This document shows positions 55,965 to 64,000 of a DNA stretch of 64,000 bases, piece after piece. The position numbers were made by a program, and so were the translations under genes. The notes under the pieces are model-generated. The model had not been told where the DNA came from. It ran no database searches and was given only the letters and a program-made list of their open reading frames with translations. This DNA is from Stigmatella ashevillena (GTDB taxonomy: Bacteria; Myxococcota; Myxococcia; Myxococcales; Myxococcaceae): contig NZ_JAQNDM010000002.1 of NCBI RefSeq assembly GCF_028368975.1, positions 4,520,425 to 4,584,424 on the forward strand. Direction: 5' to 3'. Within the stretch, counting starts at the first letter, position 1. Every line of letters begins with the position of its first letter.

Positions 55965-56086
55965 CTAGTGGACTGTCCGCGAAGTTTTTCGACATAGTCG
56001 CTGAGGACCGATGCCCGGAGATCGCTCGATGGACAGTATCGAGTAGCCCACGACTATGTCGAAGAACTTGTAAGACACTCCACTAG
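55965..56086. mobile_element. 122-bp MITE-like element with 36-bp imperfect terminal inverted repeats
   Basis: The left arm (55965-56000) and the right arm (56051-56086, read as complement) share CTAGTGGA-TGTC, AAGTT-TTCGACATAGTCG with seven or so mismatches. Both ends are CTAG, consistent with insertion at a CTAG site and a TA duplication, as for IS630/Tc1-mariner elements and their non-autonomous derivatives. The 50-bp centre has no ORF, so it is not a full IS. The right arm contains the stop codon and the last codons of the DUSAM gene. Transposition would need an enzyme in trans. Confidence 0.75.
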
Positions 56087-56839
56087 GTTCTCCTCGGCGG
56101 CGCGGCGGTATCTCGGGACGACCTCCACGGCCAGCCAGTCGCGGAGCTGCTGGCGAGCCCCTTCGAAATCCCCAGCATCCCGGAGTTCCGTCATCCGGTA
56201 CATGGCGCTCTTGAGCCGGTCTGAGGCCTCACGGAGGCGCCCCATGATCTGTCCGAGAAGCGCCCCGGCACTCTCAGGACTGGCGAGCGCCGGTTCCGTC
56301 TCGTCCTCGCTCATGCCCACGTCAGCGGCGGACCGTCGAAGGAAGGCGCGCATCCCCTCGTTGAGTTCCAGTGGGTGCCCTTGCCAGACGCGGTGCAGAA
56401 GGATCGGAAGCTGCGACCGATCACGTAGCGTTGGGTCAATCTGCCCGCTGGCCTCAATCGACTTGAGCCGCATCAGCGCGTGAAGAGAGTCTGCCGCACG
56501 TTGGCGGTAAAGCGGTACGACCTCAACTGAGAGCACACCCTCCATTTCCCTGCACGCGCCATCCACGTCCCCAGCATCCCGGAGGTCTGAGGCTTTGACT
56601 TGAGCCTCAAAGAGCCGCTTGGAGCCCTCCTTGAAGCGCCTGCTGATCTCTTGAAGCAGAGTCGTGGCGGTGGGAACGCTCCGAAGGGCTTCGTCTGCGT
56701 CACCGGGAGAGAGCGCTACCTGCTCAGCGGAACGTCGCAAGAGTGCACGTACCTCGTCCGACAGTACGAGCGGTTCCCCATCCTCTAAAACACGGGCCTC
56801 CAGCTCGTCGATCAGCTCTGAATCGAACTTGTCCGTCAT
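56054..56839 (-). CDS. Tandem DUSAM-domain protein with an element-derived C-terminus
   Basis: Start ATG 56839 with AGGAGG upstream, 261 aa. Two DUSAM domains lie in tandem, each with the family pattern of an acidic start (LEDGEPLVLSDEVRALLRRSA and GHPLELNEGMRAFLRRSA), a helix ending in LRDAGD-DGA/EGA, and EVVPLYRQ/EVVPRYRR. DUSAM proteins are known almost only from Stigmatella and Myxococcus relatives; the function is unknown. The final residues LVECLTSSST and the stop fall inside the right arm of the MITE-like element, so the C-terminus is probably changed from the ancestral one. Confidence 0.85.
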   Translation of the reverse strand: MTDKFDSELIDELEARVLEDGEPLVLSDEVRALLRRSAEQVALSPGDADEALRSVPTATTLLQEISRRFKEGSKRLFEAQVKASDLRDAGDVDGACREMEGVLSVEVVPLYRQRAADSLHALMRLKSIEASGQIDPTLRDRSQLPILLHRVWQGHPLELNEGMRAFLRRSAADVGMSEDETEPALASPESAGALLGQIMGRLREASDRLKSAMYRMTELRDAGDFEGARQQLRDWLAVEVVPRYRRAAEENLVECLTSSST

Positions 56840-57000
56840 GAGGACGATCCTCCTAATTGTTGGCCGAGAAGCATCGGTCCTCCGGCCACTTTCCCCGCCG
56901 ACCTTCGCAGAACCGGAGACAGTCCACATAGTTCCACGTTCCGACCCGGCCGTCCCTGAGGTTGTGCGCCTGCTGCCCACCCTGCTAGGTTAGGTGGGCC

Positions 57001-57921
57001 ATGCGCGACATCCTGCCTTCTCGGTCTGTTCTGCCTCTTGTCCTCGTGGCTTCCGTGGCCCTGGCAAAGGATCCCGATGTAGTCGAGAGGATCATCAATC
57101 TATCGGAGCACCCAGCAGTGACCGCGAATAAGATCTACGTCGCCGGTCGTGTGGCTACTGTGCTGCGCTTTGAGAAGGAAGTTGATCTAGAGCAGACACG
57201 AATGCTCGGCTGGAAAGGGTGGTTTGAGCCCCTTCTGGTAGGAGGCACGAAGGTAGTCCTGGAACCACTCCGGGACATCGAGCCTGGGGACCGCTTCATG
57301 CTCCTCGTCACGCTGAGGGACAGCACCGAGGTCCCCTTTGTTGTCACGTCGGAACAGCAACCGCTCGACGGCAGGCGGGTGGCGGACCAACAGGTAACCG
57401 TGATTCGCAGTCTCGAGTCGGCGAGCGCTGTGCAGGCTTCCCTTTACGAATCCCTTAAGAGAGAGCGGGACCTTCGGGAGAAGGTCGAGCGCCACGAGCA
57501 GGAGGACTCCGTTGATCACGCACTCGCGGCGATCCTCGCGAAAGACGCTCCCCAGCAGACGCCTTTCCGTGAGTGGCGCAAGTGGCGCCTACAGGAAGGG
57601 GATGTTGAATTCGTCGTCCGCCTCTTCAAGAGCAAGGGGAAAGCAGCGGTCGTCTTCAAGATTACGAACCGCGAGAACCAGCCCTGGAAAATGAAGATGG
57701 CGCGTCTCTACACGGTATCCGGCTGGAAGGACAAACCGTTTGCAGTGCGCACAGACCGTGAAGCCATCACCCCAGGTACAACCGGCTACGTCGCCATCGT
57801 TGCTGACAAGAGCGCCTTTCAAGAGGGCGCGGAGCAAAAGGACCTCCTTCTTGAGATCTACCGGGACGACGGATACCGGCAGTTGTTCGTTGTGCTGGAT
57901 CCGGCCCTCGCCCGTGACTAA
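57001..57921 (+). CDS. DUF2381 family secreted protein
   Basis: A 306-aa protein with a signal peptide (LPLVLVASVALAKDP). The following sequence fits the myxobacterial DUF2381 paralogous family: IYVAGRVATVLRFEKEVD, RDIEPGDRFMLLVTL, EVPFVVTSE, then a coiled segment (ESLKRERDLREKVERHE) and a C-terminal beta domain (VVFKITNREN...). The function is unknown; members often stand beside Ser/Thr kinase genes, but here the neighbours are a divergent DUSAM gene and two small lipoproteins. RBS GGTGGG. Base composition is a little lower in GC than in adjacent genes. Confidence 0.85.
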   Translation: MRDILPSRSVLPLVLVASVALAKDPDVVERIINLSEHPAVTANKIYVAGRVATVLRFEKEVDLEQTRMLGWKGWFEPLLVGGTKVVLEPLRDIEPGDRFMLLVTLRDSTEVPFVVTSEQQPLDGRRVADQQVTVIRSLESASAVQASLYESLKRERDLREKVERHEQEDSVDHALAAILAKDAPQQTPFREWRKWRLQEGDVEFVVRLFKSKGKAAVVFKITNRENQPWKMKMARLYTVSGWKDKPFAVRTDREAITPGTTGYVAIVADKSAFQEGAEQKDLLLEIYRDDGYRQLFVVLDPALARD

Positions 57922-57932
57922 GAGCGCCGGTC

Positions 57933-58424
57933 ATGCCTTCGACGACCACACCCCTTTTTCTTTCGACCCTCTTACTCGCCATGTCTGTGAGTTGCCAAAC
58001 AACCGGCGGAGTGTCCCTTCGTCCAGACGGAAGCCCAGGGCCGGAAGAATGCTCCGAGGAGGCTCTCAAGACGATGCGGATTCTCCGGATGCGTGTGGGT
58101 GACTCTGCGGACGTGCAACTTGACGCGAACCAGATCGACGCGAAGCCGATCACGCTCTATGACGGCCCTGTCGAGAGCCTTTTGGAGGGAACTCTCGGTA
58201 CTCTGGAAGCGAATACCCGTCTTTACGGGAAGGTGTGGACAAGTGGTCCGCAGGTTGTCGTCCGGTGGCATCAGGCTCATCCAGTAGATGGGGACCCGGT
58301 TCCCATCTGCGCAGTGGCTCGCTTTGGAGGTAACGAGCTTAGAAAGCGGCCGGACTCGAAGCCCGGAACCGCCGTCCTCGGCTACTCCGGTGCCTCGGCC
58401 TTTGTCGTCAATTCGTTCCGGTAA
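57933..58424 (+). CDS. Small lipoprotein, hypothetical
   Basis: A 163-aa protein 11 bp downstream of the DUF2381 gene, thus in the same operon. A signal peptide ends LLAMSVSC, a lipobox-like site. The mature part is beta-rich with two further Cys (EECSEEALK, VPICAVARFGG). The pattern of a small Cys-containing lipoprotein following DUF2381 recurs in myxobacteria. No known function. Confidence 0.72.
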   Translation: MPSTTTPLFLSTLLLAMSVSCQTTGGVSLRPDGSPGPEECSEEALKTMRILRMRVGDSADVQLDANQIDAKPITLYDGPVESLLEGTLGTLEANTRLYGKVWTSGPQVVVRWHQAHPVDGDPVPICAVARFGGNELRKRPDSKPGTAVLGYSGASAFVVNSFR

Positions 58425-58494
58425 GAGCCCCTCCCGGTCTGCCGTGCTCCGTGTAGATGGAATTGTATTCATTGCATCTGGATAGGAGAGGAAT

Positions 58495-58947
58495 ATGCAG
58501 GGTCTTCGGCACTTCGTGAAGGCCAGTGGGTCCAGATGGGTGGGCATCGGCTGTGTCGCTCTGATGACCGGTTGCGCGCGTTTTGGGTCCTACAAGATCA
58601 ACAAGGCCGAGAGAGCACCACTCAAGGAGGCCGAGAAGATCGTATTCCCGAATTCATACGAGAGTGGCATTCACTTGGATGGTCCCTCGATGGCTGCGCT
58701 TGAAGTGGCCAGGAATGAGTTCATGCCGCCAGGCGTCACCGCGACGGCTCGTGACGAGAAGCTGGCGAGCTGTCTTGCTCGCCGGGATACATATGATGTC
58801 ACGGTGTTGAAGGTGAGGGATGATCTCTATTTTGTCAGCTTCCTTCCCAAGTTTTCCAGATGTGGCATTGATCTGGAGACTCCCATCATGGATGCGGGGG
58901 CTACATATGCGATCGACGGAAGTGGCCGGATTCTCAGCGAACTATGA
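58495..58947 (+). CDS. Small lipoprotein, hypothetical
   Basis: A 150-aa protein with RBS GGAGAGGA and a lipobox CVALMTGC (Cys27). The mature region has two more Cys (KLASCLARRD, FSRCGIDLE) and the ending YAIDGSGRILSEL. It is 70 bp after the preceding lipoprotein and probably belongs to the DUF2381 operon. Not recognised further. Confidence 0.72.
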   Translation: MQGLRHFVKASGSRWVGIGCVALMTGCARFGSYKINKAERAPLKEAEKIVFPNSYESGIHLDGPSMAALEVARNEFMPPGVTATARDEKLASCLARRDTYDVTVLKVRDDLYFVSFLPKFSRCGIDLETPIMDAGATYAIDGSGRILSEL

Positions 58948-59069
58948 ATGCGAGTTATCGAGGCTTTGTCCCGGTGAGCCGCCTCCGGTTGGATCCGCGC
59001 CGAGGTCAGCCAGTACCCAGGCAACAAAGTCGCGGAATCCCCCGCGTTGATGCAGGGATTGACGCGTCT

Positions 59070-59100
59070 CGCCTTGAACGAGGCGTAACAAATCCGTTAC
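59070..59100. promoter_or_regulatory. Two overlapping inverted repeats upstream of the Cys-rich lipoprotein gene
   Basis: CGCCT-TGAACG-AGGCG (59070-59085) is followed directly by the palindrome GTAAC-AAATCC-GTTAC (59085-59100). Their position 60-90 bp before the next start suggests an operator or leader structure. No factor can be named. Confidence 0.3.
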
Positions 59101-59161
59101 ATGTGACATCTCGCGCTTTCTGGGAACCCACGAAGGCGCCAGGGCCGGAGGGTCTCGTCAC

Positions 59162-60073
59162 ATGAGGAAGTTTCTGGGAGCTGTCGCAGCAGGATTGTTG
59201 TTCGCGTGTGGGAGCCCGAGTGGCTCGTCTGGCACTCCGGAGGCACCCGGCGCGGCGCTGCCGACAGAAGGGTTGTCGCTCGGGGTCGCGGAGGCACTCA
59301 CCCAAGGAACCTTCACCGGGGGCGGCAGCGAGGTGGTGTTCTCGTCGCGGCAGGTGGAGCCGGGCGTGTACCGCATCGAGCTGCGCTTCAACGGCAAGAT
59401 GCTCCGGGCGCTCCTGGACGGAGAGAACGGTGTCTCCACCCTGGATGGCTTCGCCGAGGCGACCGGACAGGACATGCAGTGGCAGGAGAAAGACCGCCCG
59501 GTGCTGGCCGCGCTGTCGGCCGCGCTGAACGCGGAGCTGCCCTCGGGGGATGCGGCCACACCCGAGGCCAAATATCTGCGGCGCGCGGTCAGCCTCTGGG
59601 TGCAGCACCCAGACACGGTGGCAATGCAGCGCACGGTGATGGGAGAGCAGGGGCGCGGCTACACCATGCTGTGCAGCTATGCGAAGTGCAACGGCAAGAA
59701 CACCGGTAGCTGCGGAAGCTCCTACAACTGGTACGCCTACGCCAAGCATGACTGCTCGAAGGGTGGCTTCGATGCGGCGATCAACCAGCAGCTCGCCCAG
59801 TTGGGAGACCACGGCACCTGCAACGGGGATGAGTTCTACATGAGCAATGGCGCGTGGGTGTGCGGCGAGCCGGACCACTGGTCCCGGCCGAAGGTGATGG
59901 GCAATTGCTTCGGCCGCTGCGGCGGCGACTGTGGCGGCGACACGCAATACACGCTGGATGCCACCAACCACGACGGCTGCGTGCGCAACGGGCACGTGCT
60001 GATCAGTGGGTACTGCGATGATCAGTTCATCTCGGCCTCCGACGATGAGCTGTTCGCGCCCAACTGCTACTGA
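59162..60073 (+). CDS. Cysteine-rich secreted lipoprotein with HDxC motif
   Basis: A 303-aa protein with GGAGGG upstream and a lipobox GLLFACG. The N-terminal 150 residues are a soluble beta/alpha domain. The C-terminal 120 residues contain 13 Cys in a pattern with NWYAYAKHDCSKGG, CGGDCGGDTQYTLDATNHDGCVRNGH and GYCDDQF. NHDGC resembles the catalytic HDxC of secreted phospholipase A2-like domains, but the calcium loop is not clear, so this is only a hint. It is likely surface-exposed. The next gene begins 5 bp after its stop. Confidence 0.75.
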   Translation: MRKFLGAVAAGLLFACGSPSGSSGTPEAPGAALPTEGLSLGVAEALTQGTFTGGGSEVVFSSRQVEPGVYRIELRFNGKMLRALLDGENGVSTLDGFAEATGQDMQWQEKDRPVLAALSAALNAELPSGDAATPEAKYLRRAVSLWVQHPDTVAMQRTVMGEQGRGYTMLCSYAKCNGKNTGSCGSSYNWYAYAKHDCSKGGFDAAINQQLAQLGDHGTCNGDEFYMSNGAWVCGEPDHWSRPKVMGNCFGRCGGDCGGDTQYTLDATNHDGCVRNGHVLISGYCDDQFISASDDELFAPNCY

Positions 60074-60078
60074 GCAGC

Positions 60079-60678
60079 ATGTCGGAAATCCCTCCGAAAG
60101 AAGGCAGTCCCAAGCGGGCCCAGGCCTGGAGACTCGCGGTGCCCCTCATCGGTGCCGCGGTGCTCCTCGCATTCGCTCTCGGCGCCCTGCGAGGGCCCCT
60201 TCACCAGGAGCGCCCCGTGAACGAGGGGCCCTCCTCCTCACCAGCGCACCCCACCTCCGAAGCCCCGAGGGCTCAAGCCGCAAGACAGCCGCCACGAACG
60301 CCCGCGGCTTCCACCGCGCCGCAGGCTGCGGCAGAGCATGAATCCCTCCACGCCACGGTGGTGCCGGTGGGCCCGGAGGACGAGATTCCCTCAGCGGAAT
60401 CCCCCAACCCACTGCCCCAGGTGAATGATCCGATCGAGCCGGAGAAGCCCCAGACGGCCCGGTGGCGGCTGGGAAAGACCGAGCGCATCACGGAGCTTCT
60501 CGACCGGGACGTGCGGCGGCTGGAACTCGAACGGGATGCAGCGGTCGCCCGAGGAGACGCGGCCGAGCGCCAGCGGCTGGACATCCTCATCCGCCGGGAA
60601 CAGTCCCGGCTGACCCACCTCCGGGAGGACCTCGTGAAGCTGGCGGCCCAGGCAGCGGTCGAACCTCCCGAGCCATGA
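60079..60678 (+). CDS. Membrane-anchored hypothetical protein with coiled coil
   Basis: A 199-aa protein: short cytoplasmic N-terminus, one membrane helix (LAVPLIGAAVLLAFALGAL, about 19-38), a Pro/Ala-rich linker of 70 residues and a C-terminal charged coiled coil (LDRDVRRLELERDAAVARGDAAERQRLDILIRREQSRL). The bitopic layout suggests an envelope spacer. It is 5 bp after the Cys-rich lipoprotein gene and 7 bp before the protease gene, hence one operon. No known family. Confidence 0.7.
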   Translation: MSEIPPKEGSPKRAQAWRLAVPLIGAAVLLAFALGALRGPLHQERPVNEGPSSSPAHPTSEAPRAQAARQPPRTPAASTAPQAAAEHESLHATVVPVGPEDEIPSAESPNPLPQVNDPIEPEKPQTARWRLGKTERITELLDRDVRRLELERDAAVARGDAAERQRLDILIRREQSRLTHLREDLVKLAAQAAVEPPEP

Positions 60679-60685
60679 GGCCAGG

Positions 60686-61807
60686 ATGAGGGCTGTCCGC
60701 TTCAGCCTCCTGCTCGTTCTCGGAAGCACTGGCTGCACCCCGGCCGAAGCGCCGCCCTCCCTTCGGACCGTCCCGCAGCAGGTGGTGAACGGCACGGATG
60801 CCCCCGGAGACGAGGCCACGGTCGCGCTGGTGGCGCGGCGGACGCGGTGCACGGCAGAGCCCCTCACCCTGCTGTGCTCGGGAGCGCTCATCGCGCCGGA
60901 CGTGGTGCTCACGGCGGCGCACTGTCTGAATGTCTTCGGCACCGAAGGGCCGTATGAGGTCTTCCTCGGCCCGCAACTCCTGCCGGAACCCCAGGGCCGG
61001 TTCGTTCGGGTCACCCAGGCGGTGCGCCACCCGGGCTACGAACCCCAAAGCCACACCTTCGACGCGGCCCTGCTGCGGCTGGCCACCCCGGTAAGCACAG
61101 TCCCCTTCGCGCTCCCCACGCCCGGAACGCTTTCGCTCGCGGTTGGAACGGCAGTGCGTGCCGTGGGCTTTGGAGACACCCGGGAGGCTGACCGACCTCC
61201 GGGCCGTAGGCGCCAGGGAACCCTCGCCATCCAGGAGGTCAGCGCCAATGCCTTCCGGGCGGGCCCCTCCCCGGCCATGAGCTGCGTGGGAGACAGCGGA
61301 GGCCCCGTCCTGGTGAGCGATGGCGCGAGGGAGGTGCTCGCCGGCATCACAGTGAGCGGAGACATCGCCTGCCGCACGGAGGCCCTCCAGGTCCGAACCG
61401 AGGCCCTCTGGGAATCCTTCATCCAACCCTTCCTACGGGCGGCCCCCGAACCCAGCCGACCGACGCGGGCCCCCGAGGCCCTGTGTCAGGAGACCTGTGC
61501 CCAGGACGCGGACTGCCCTTCAGGGCTCACCTGCGTGTCACTCGATGGCACACCCGGCCACTGCCTCCTGCCCGCCCTTCAGGAGGGAAACTATGGCGAG
61601 GCGTGCACGGACGACGCCACGTGCGGGGTGAATGGGCTGTGCGCACGGCTCGAACCCGAGGGCGAGGCGGCATGCCGCTGCTTCACCCCCTGCGAGGCCC
61701 CACCGCCACCGGAGAAGACGGGCGGCTGTGCGAGCGTGCCCGGCCCCGCCCTGCTCGGATTGCTCGGCCTGCTCACCCTGCGGTGGCGCAAAGGGCTCAG
61801 AGGTTGA
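60686..61807 (+). CDS. Trypsin-like serine protease with Cys-rich region and MYXO-CTERM-like tail
   Basis: A 373-aa protein with a lipoprotein-type signal (LVLGSTGC). The S1 protease domain has the triad His in TAAHC, Asp in FDAALLRL and Ser in GDSGGP. Behind it lies a Cys-rich part with repeats CAQDADCPSGLTC and CTDDATCGVNGLC. The C-terminus GGCASVPGPALLGLLGLLTLRWRKGLRG has the Gly-Cys, membrane helix and basic end of a MYXO-CTERM sorting signal. It should be surface exposed and secreted. The 3' end overlaps the convergent gene by 11 bp. Confidence 0.88.
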   Translation: MRAVRFSLLLVLGSTGCTPAEAPPSLRTVPQQVVNGTDAPGDEATVALVARRTRCTAEPLTLLCSGALIAPDVVLTAAHCLNVFGTEGPYEVFLGPQLLPEPQGRFVRVTQAVRHPGYEPQSHTFDAALLRLATPVSTVPFALPTPGTLSLAVGTAVRAVGFGDTREADRPPGRRRQGTLAIQEVSANAFRAGPSPAMSCVGDSGGPVLVSDGAREVLAGITVSGDIACRTEALQVRTEALWESFIQPFLRAAPEPSRPTRAPEALCQETCAQDADCPSGLTCVSLDGTPGHCLLPALQEGNYGEACTDDATCGVNGLCARLEPEGEAACRCFTPCEAPPPPEKTGGCASVPGPALLGLLGLLTLRWRKGLRG

Positions 61808-64000
61808 AGCCCACGTTGCCGATGGAAATGCTCGGTCCGAAGATGAAGGACCACTTGCTGGAGGGCACCACCCGGTCCGTCGAGGGGTCTCCGTTCGTCC
61901 TCCGGACGATCTCCCCACGGAACTCACGGGCCACCCACGCCTGGGCCCCCACGGCGGCCCCCGGACCGATGGGAACGCGCAGGCCCAAGCCCGCGACCAC
62001 GGCCAACGTCTGGGGGAACTGGATGTCGCCCGACTGGGGCACGAGCCCCAGGCCCATCAGCCCGAACTCGATGCCCACCAAGCGCTCCTGTCCTTCATTG
62101 TTCAGCATGGCCAGACGCGAGAGCACGCCGAAGTTGATCGCCAGCTGACCGCTGGGCGCGGTGGCCCGGTAGAGGCCCGCAGGAATGGTGGCCATCGTGT
62201 AGAGCCGCAAGAAGCCGCCCTCGACGATGGCCGTCCACTGGGCAGAGGGCAGTCCCGGGCGATCCGTCGTGTTCAAGGCATAGCGCGACTCATCCGCCAC
62301 GTGAGAAACCTGGACGAGGATCCGGTCGTACTGCCCCAGGTTTCCTGAAACGGGAACGACGCGCTGCTCTCCCTGGGGACGCAGGATCATCCGCTGCTCG
62401 AGCGAGCTCTCCCCCCGTCCAGAACCATCGGCCTTGGTGACGTTGATGCGCAGGACCACCTCCTGGTTGCCCTGCTCAGGCGTCAGGCGCTCACGGTGCA
62501 CGATGACCCGGCAGGAGTTGCGCATCTTGTATTCGATTCGATGGGGCCGGCTCGGCGGAAGGGACTGGTCCTGGCCGTCCTTGTCCGCGCAGACGAACTC
62601 CACCATGTTCGCGATGTCCACGGGCACACTGGCCTCCCGCACCACGCGCTGGACGCGCTCGTTCACGGAGACCAGATCCATCGTGGCCAGCTCCGCCGGC
62701 AGGGTCGGCACCCGGTAGCCAAAGCGCAGCGACACGAAGCCGCCCGCGGTCGCATCGCCCTGAATCAAGGTGGTATTGCCGTCCACCGTGACCGAATAGA
62801 CCCCGTCCAAGGGGCGCAGCACGAAGCGCCCCACCCCACCGCTGCCCGCCACCTTCACCTCGGCGGGGCGGTTGGTGGGAATGAAGTCGATGGGCCCCGA
62901 ATCTTTCATCTCGAGCAGGGCGCGGGGCCCCGGCAGGGGCACGGTCTCCGCCGTCGTCGAGGCCACCACGGTCCCGTCGATCCGGGACGTCGTCGCGGTA
63001 ATGGTCACCTGCTGGCTGGAGGTCCCCCGGGTGCGCAACAGGCCATAGGTGCCTTCCGACGTCTTCACCACGCGCTCCACGCGGGCCCGCTCTCCGTTGA
63101 CCGTCCAGAGCAGGGATCTCGGTTCGAGCGAGCACGAGGGATCCAGCCGCAGAACGAGCGCCGAGTCATCGGCGTCCCGCAGCACCGTGCCCTCCACGGC
63201 GGCCAGCGGGCACGCCAGGACGGGCAGCGTCGCGGAGACGGACTGTTCGAGCGCATCGCCCCGGGCAAAGAAGACACGGGCCGCCAGACGCAGCCGCAAG
63301 CTCACGCTCACATCCACCCCGGCGACATGGCGGATGGCAATGGCGTTGTCGTTGACCTCGCAGCGCGAGAGCCCACAGTCCACCGAGGCCACCGCCTCGG
63401 GGTGGCTGACGGTCACGGCGCCCTCGGGGCCCTTGGACAGATCGATGCCACTCGACTGGATGAGCGCCTGGGTCAGGACGATGCGGCCCGGGCGGAGACG
63501 GAAGGTCTCGGGGTCCACCACGTTGCCGGACGCATCATAGGTCGTCACCTCGGGCCCGCGTTTGCCATAGGGGGGCACCCAGTAGAGTGCCGCATCCGTG
63601 GGCAGCCCCTGCCGCACGGGCACGGCACACTCGGAGGGCTTGTTGCCCGCGGTGGGGCTGAGGCAGAGGTCCTGCCCCTCCAGAGGGCCTGGAGCCTGTT
63701 CGGTCCGGGGAACTCCCGACCAGGCGATGATCACCCCTTGGAGGTTCGCACCCCGGAGATCGACGCGCCCATCATCCGGGAAGAACGTGGTGGCCGCGGC
63801 GTCGATGCGGGGAAAGGCACCGGTGGCAATCACCGTGACGGTGTCCTGGCTCGTGTTGCACAGGGCCTCATCGGGGGCCACCTTGAGTTCGATCGTCCGC
63901 GAGTTCTCGTCGGCCTTCGCGGGAGGACGGATGGACCGCCCATCGGACGACAACGTCCACCCCCCCCGCACCGGACCGCAGATGACCCCCCGGGCGACGG
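61797..64000 (-). CDS. Large envelope protein with OMP-like C-terminus, N-terminus outside the window (partial)
   Basis: The frame is open to the window edge with no stop, so the 5' end is missing; more than 730 residues are visible. The first part has tandem beta domains with Cys pairs (SVDCGLSRCEV, VLACPLAAVEG, DPSCSLEPRSLLW). The last 200 residues look like beta strands of an outer-membrane barrel (FGVLSRLAMLNN, LVGIEFGLMGLGLVP, AVVAGLGLRVPIG, AVGAQAWVAREF) ending with FGPSISIGNVGFNL, an aromatic-rich OMP-type terminus. The family is not recognised. Confidence 0.75.
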   Translation of the reverse strand, partial: VARGVICGPVRGGWTLSSDGRSIRPPAKADENSRTIELKVAPDEALCNTSQDTVTVIATGAFPRIDAAATTFFPDDGRVDLRGANLQGVIIAWSGVPRTEQAPGPLEGQDLCLSPTAGNKPSECAVPVRQGLPTDAALYWVPPYGKRGPEVTTYDASGNVVDPETFRLRPGRIVLTQALIQSSGIDLSKGPEGAVTVSHPEAVASVDCGLSRCEVNDNAIAIRHVAGVDVSVSLRLRLAARVFFARGDALEQSVSATLPVLACPLAAVEGTVLRDADDSALVLRLDPSCSLEPRSLLWTVNGERARVERVVKTSEGTYGLLRTRGTSSQQVTITATTSRIDGTVVASTTAETVPLPGPRALLEMKDSGPIDFIPTNRPAEVKVAGSGGVGRFVLRPLDGVYSVTVDGNTTLIQGDATAGGFVSLRFGYRVPTLPAELATMDLVSVNERVQRVVREASVPVDIANMVEFVCADKDGQDQSLPPSRPHRIEYKMRNSCRVIVHRERLTPEQGNQEVVLRINVTKADGSGRGESSLEQRMILRPQGEQRVVPVSGNLGQYDRILVQVSHVADESRYALNTTDRPGLPSAQWTAIVEGGFLRLYTMATIPAGLYRATAPSGQLAINFGVLSRLAMLNNEGQERLVGIEFGLMGLGLVPQSGDIQFPQTLAVVAGLGLRVPIGPGAAVGAQAWVAREFRGEIVRRTNGDPSTDRVVPSSKWSFIFGPSISIGNVGFNL

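Overview
This 64 kb window is GC-rich, almost fully coding chromosome from a myxobacterium, most likely Cystobacterineae (Stigmatella/Cystobacter/Archangium type). The evidence is the family content: DUSAM and DUF2381 proteins, a MYXO-CTERM-type protease tail, Sit-type lipoprotein toxins with Imm11 and Imm52 immunity proteins, several Ser/Thr protein kinases and many hybrid histidine kinases. I see no rRNA, tRNA, CRISPR array or prophage.

Layout. 0-2.6 kb: the end of a hybrid kinase with a degenerate receiver, an orphan CheB-type methylesterase and a single-domain response regulator. 2.6-18.6 kb: a long leftward signalling block. It starts with a giant soluble kinase carrying eleven near-identical 92-residue HAMP repeats like those of fungal group III (Nik1/Os-1) kinases. 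This kinase is translationally coupled by 4-bp overlaps to CheR, a CheB-like protein that lacks the catalytic serine, and a receiver-PAS protein. Further left come a winged-helix protein, two small membrane proteins, a second hybrid kinase, a Ser/Thr kinase with PilZ-, J- and TPR-like tails, and a UbiB/AarF kinase. 18.8-31 kb: an unknown protein, an intact Sit-like toxin/immunity pair (AHH nuclease lipoprotein plus Imm11), an AtoE-type fatty-acid transporter, secreted propeller-like lipoproteins, a glycosyltransferase and a membrane pyrophosphatase. 31-35.4 kb: a winged-helix/zinc-ribbon regulator, a cold-shock protein, an anti-sigma kinase fused to its STAS antagonist, and an Rrf2 regulator followed by an NDH-2-like flavoprotein.

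35.4-39.6 kb is a decayed second toxin locus. It holds two Imm52 genes (one truncated at its 5' end), a Ser/Thr kinase, a REase-fold toxin pseudogene interrupted by an in-frame TAG, and a deletion-riddled relic of a second kinase copy. 40-64 kb returns to ordinary genes: a multi-PAS/GAF kinase, PurL, a metzincin lipoprotein, a DUF2293 protein, RNase Z, an alpha/beta hydrolase, a rhomboid, an amidohydrolase, a membrane-anchored GspE/PilB-type ATPase with a PEGA-like partner, a DUSAM-DUF2381-lipoprotein group, a Cys-rich lipoprotein, a trypsin-like protease and a large envelope protein that runs off the window. A 122-bp MITE-like element with 36-bp inverted repeats lies at 55.97-56.09 kb and supplies the last codons and stop of the DUSAM gene.

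The two most interesting systems are (i) the poly-HAMP kinase with its own coupled CheR/CheB-like pair and no chemoreceptor, which suggests methylation-type adaptation or a repurposed Che module on a soluble osmosensor-like kinase, and (ii) the paired intact and decaying Sit-like toxin loci, which record turnover of kin-discrimination genes with immunity outliving the toxin.
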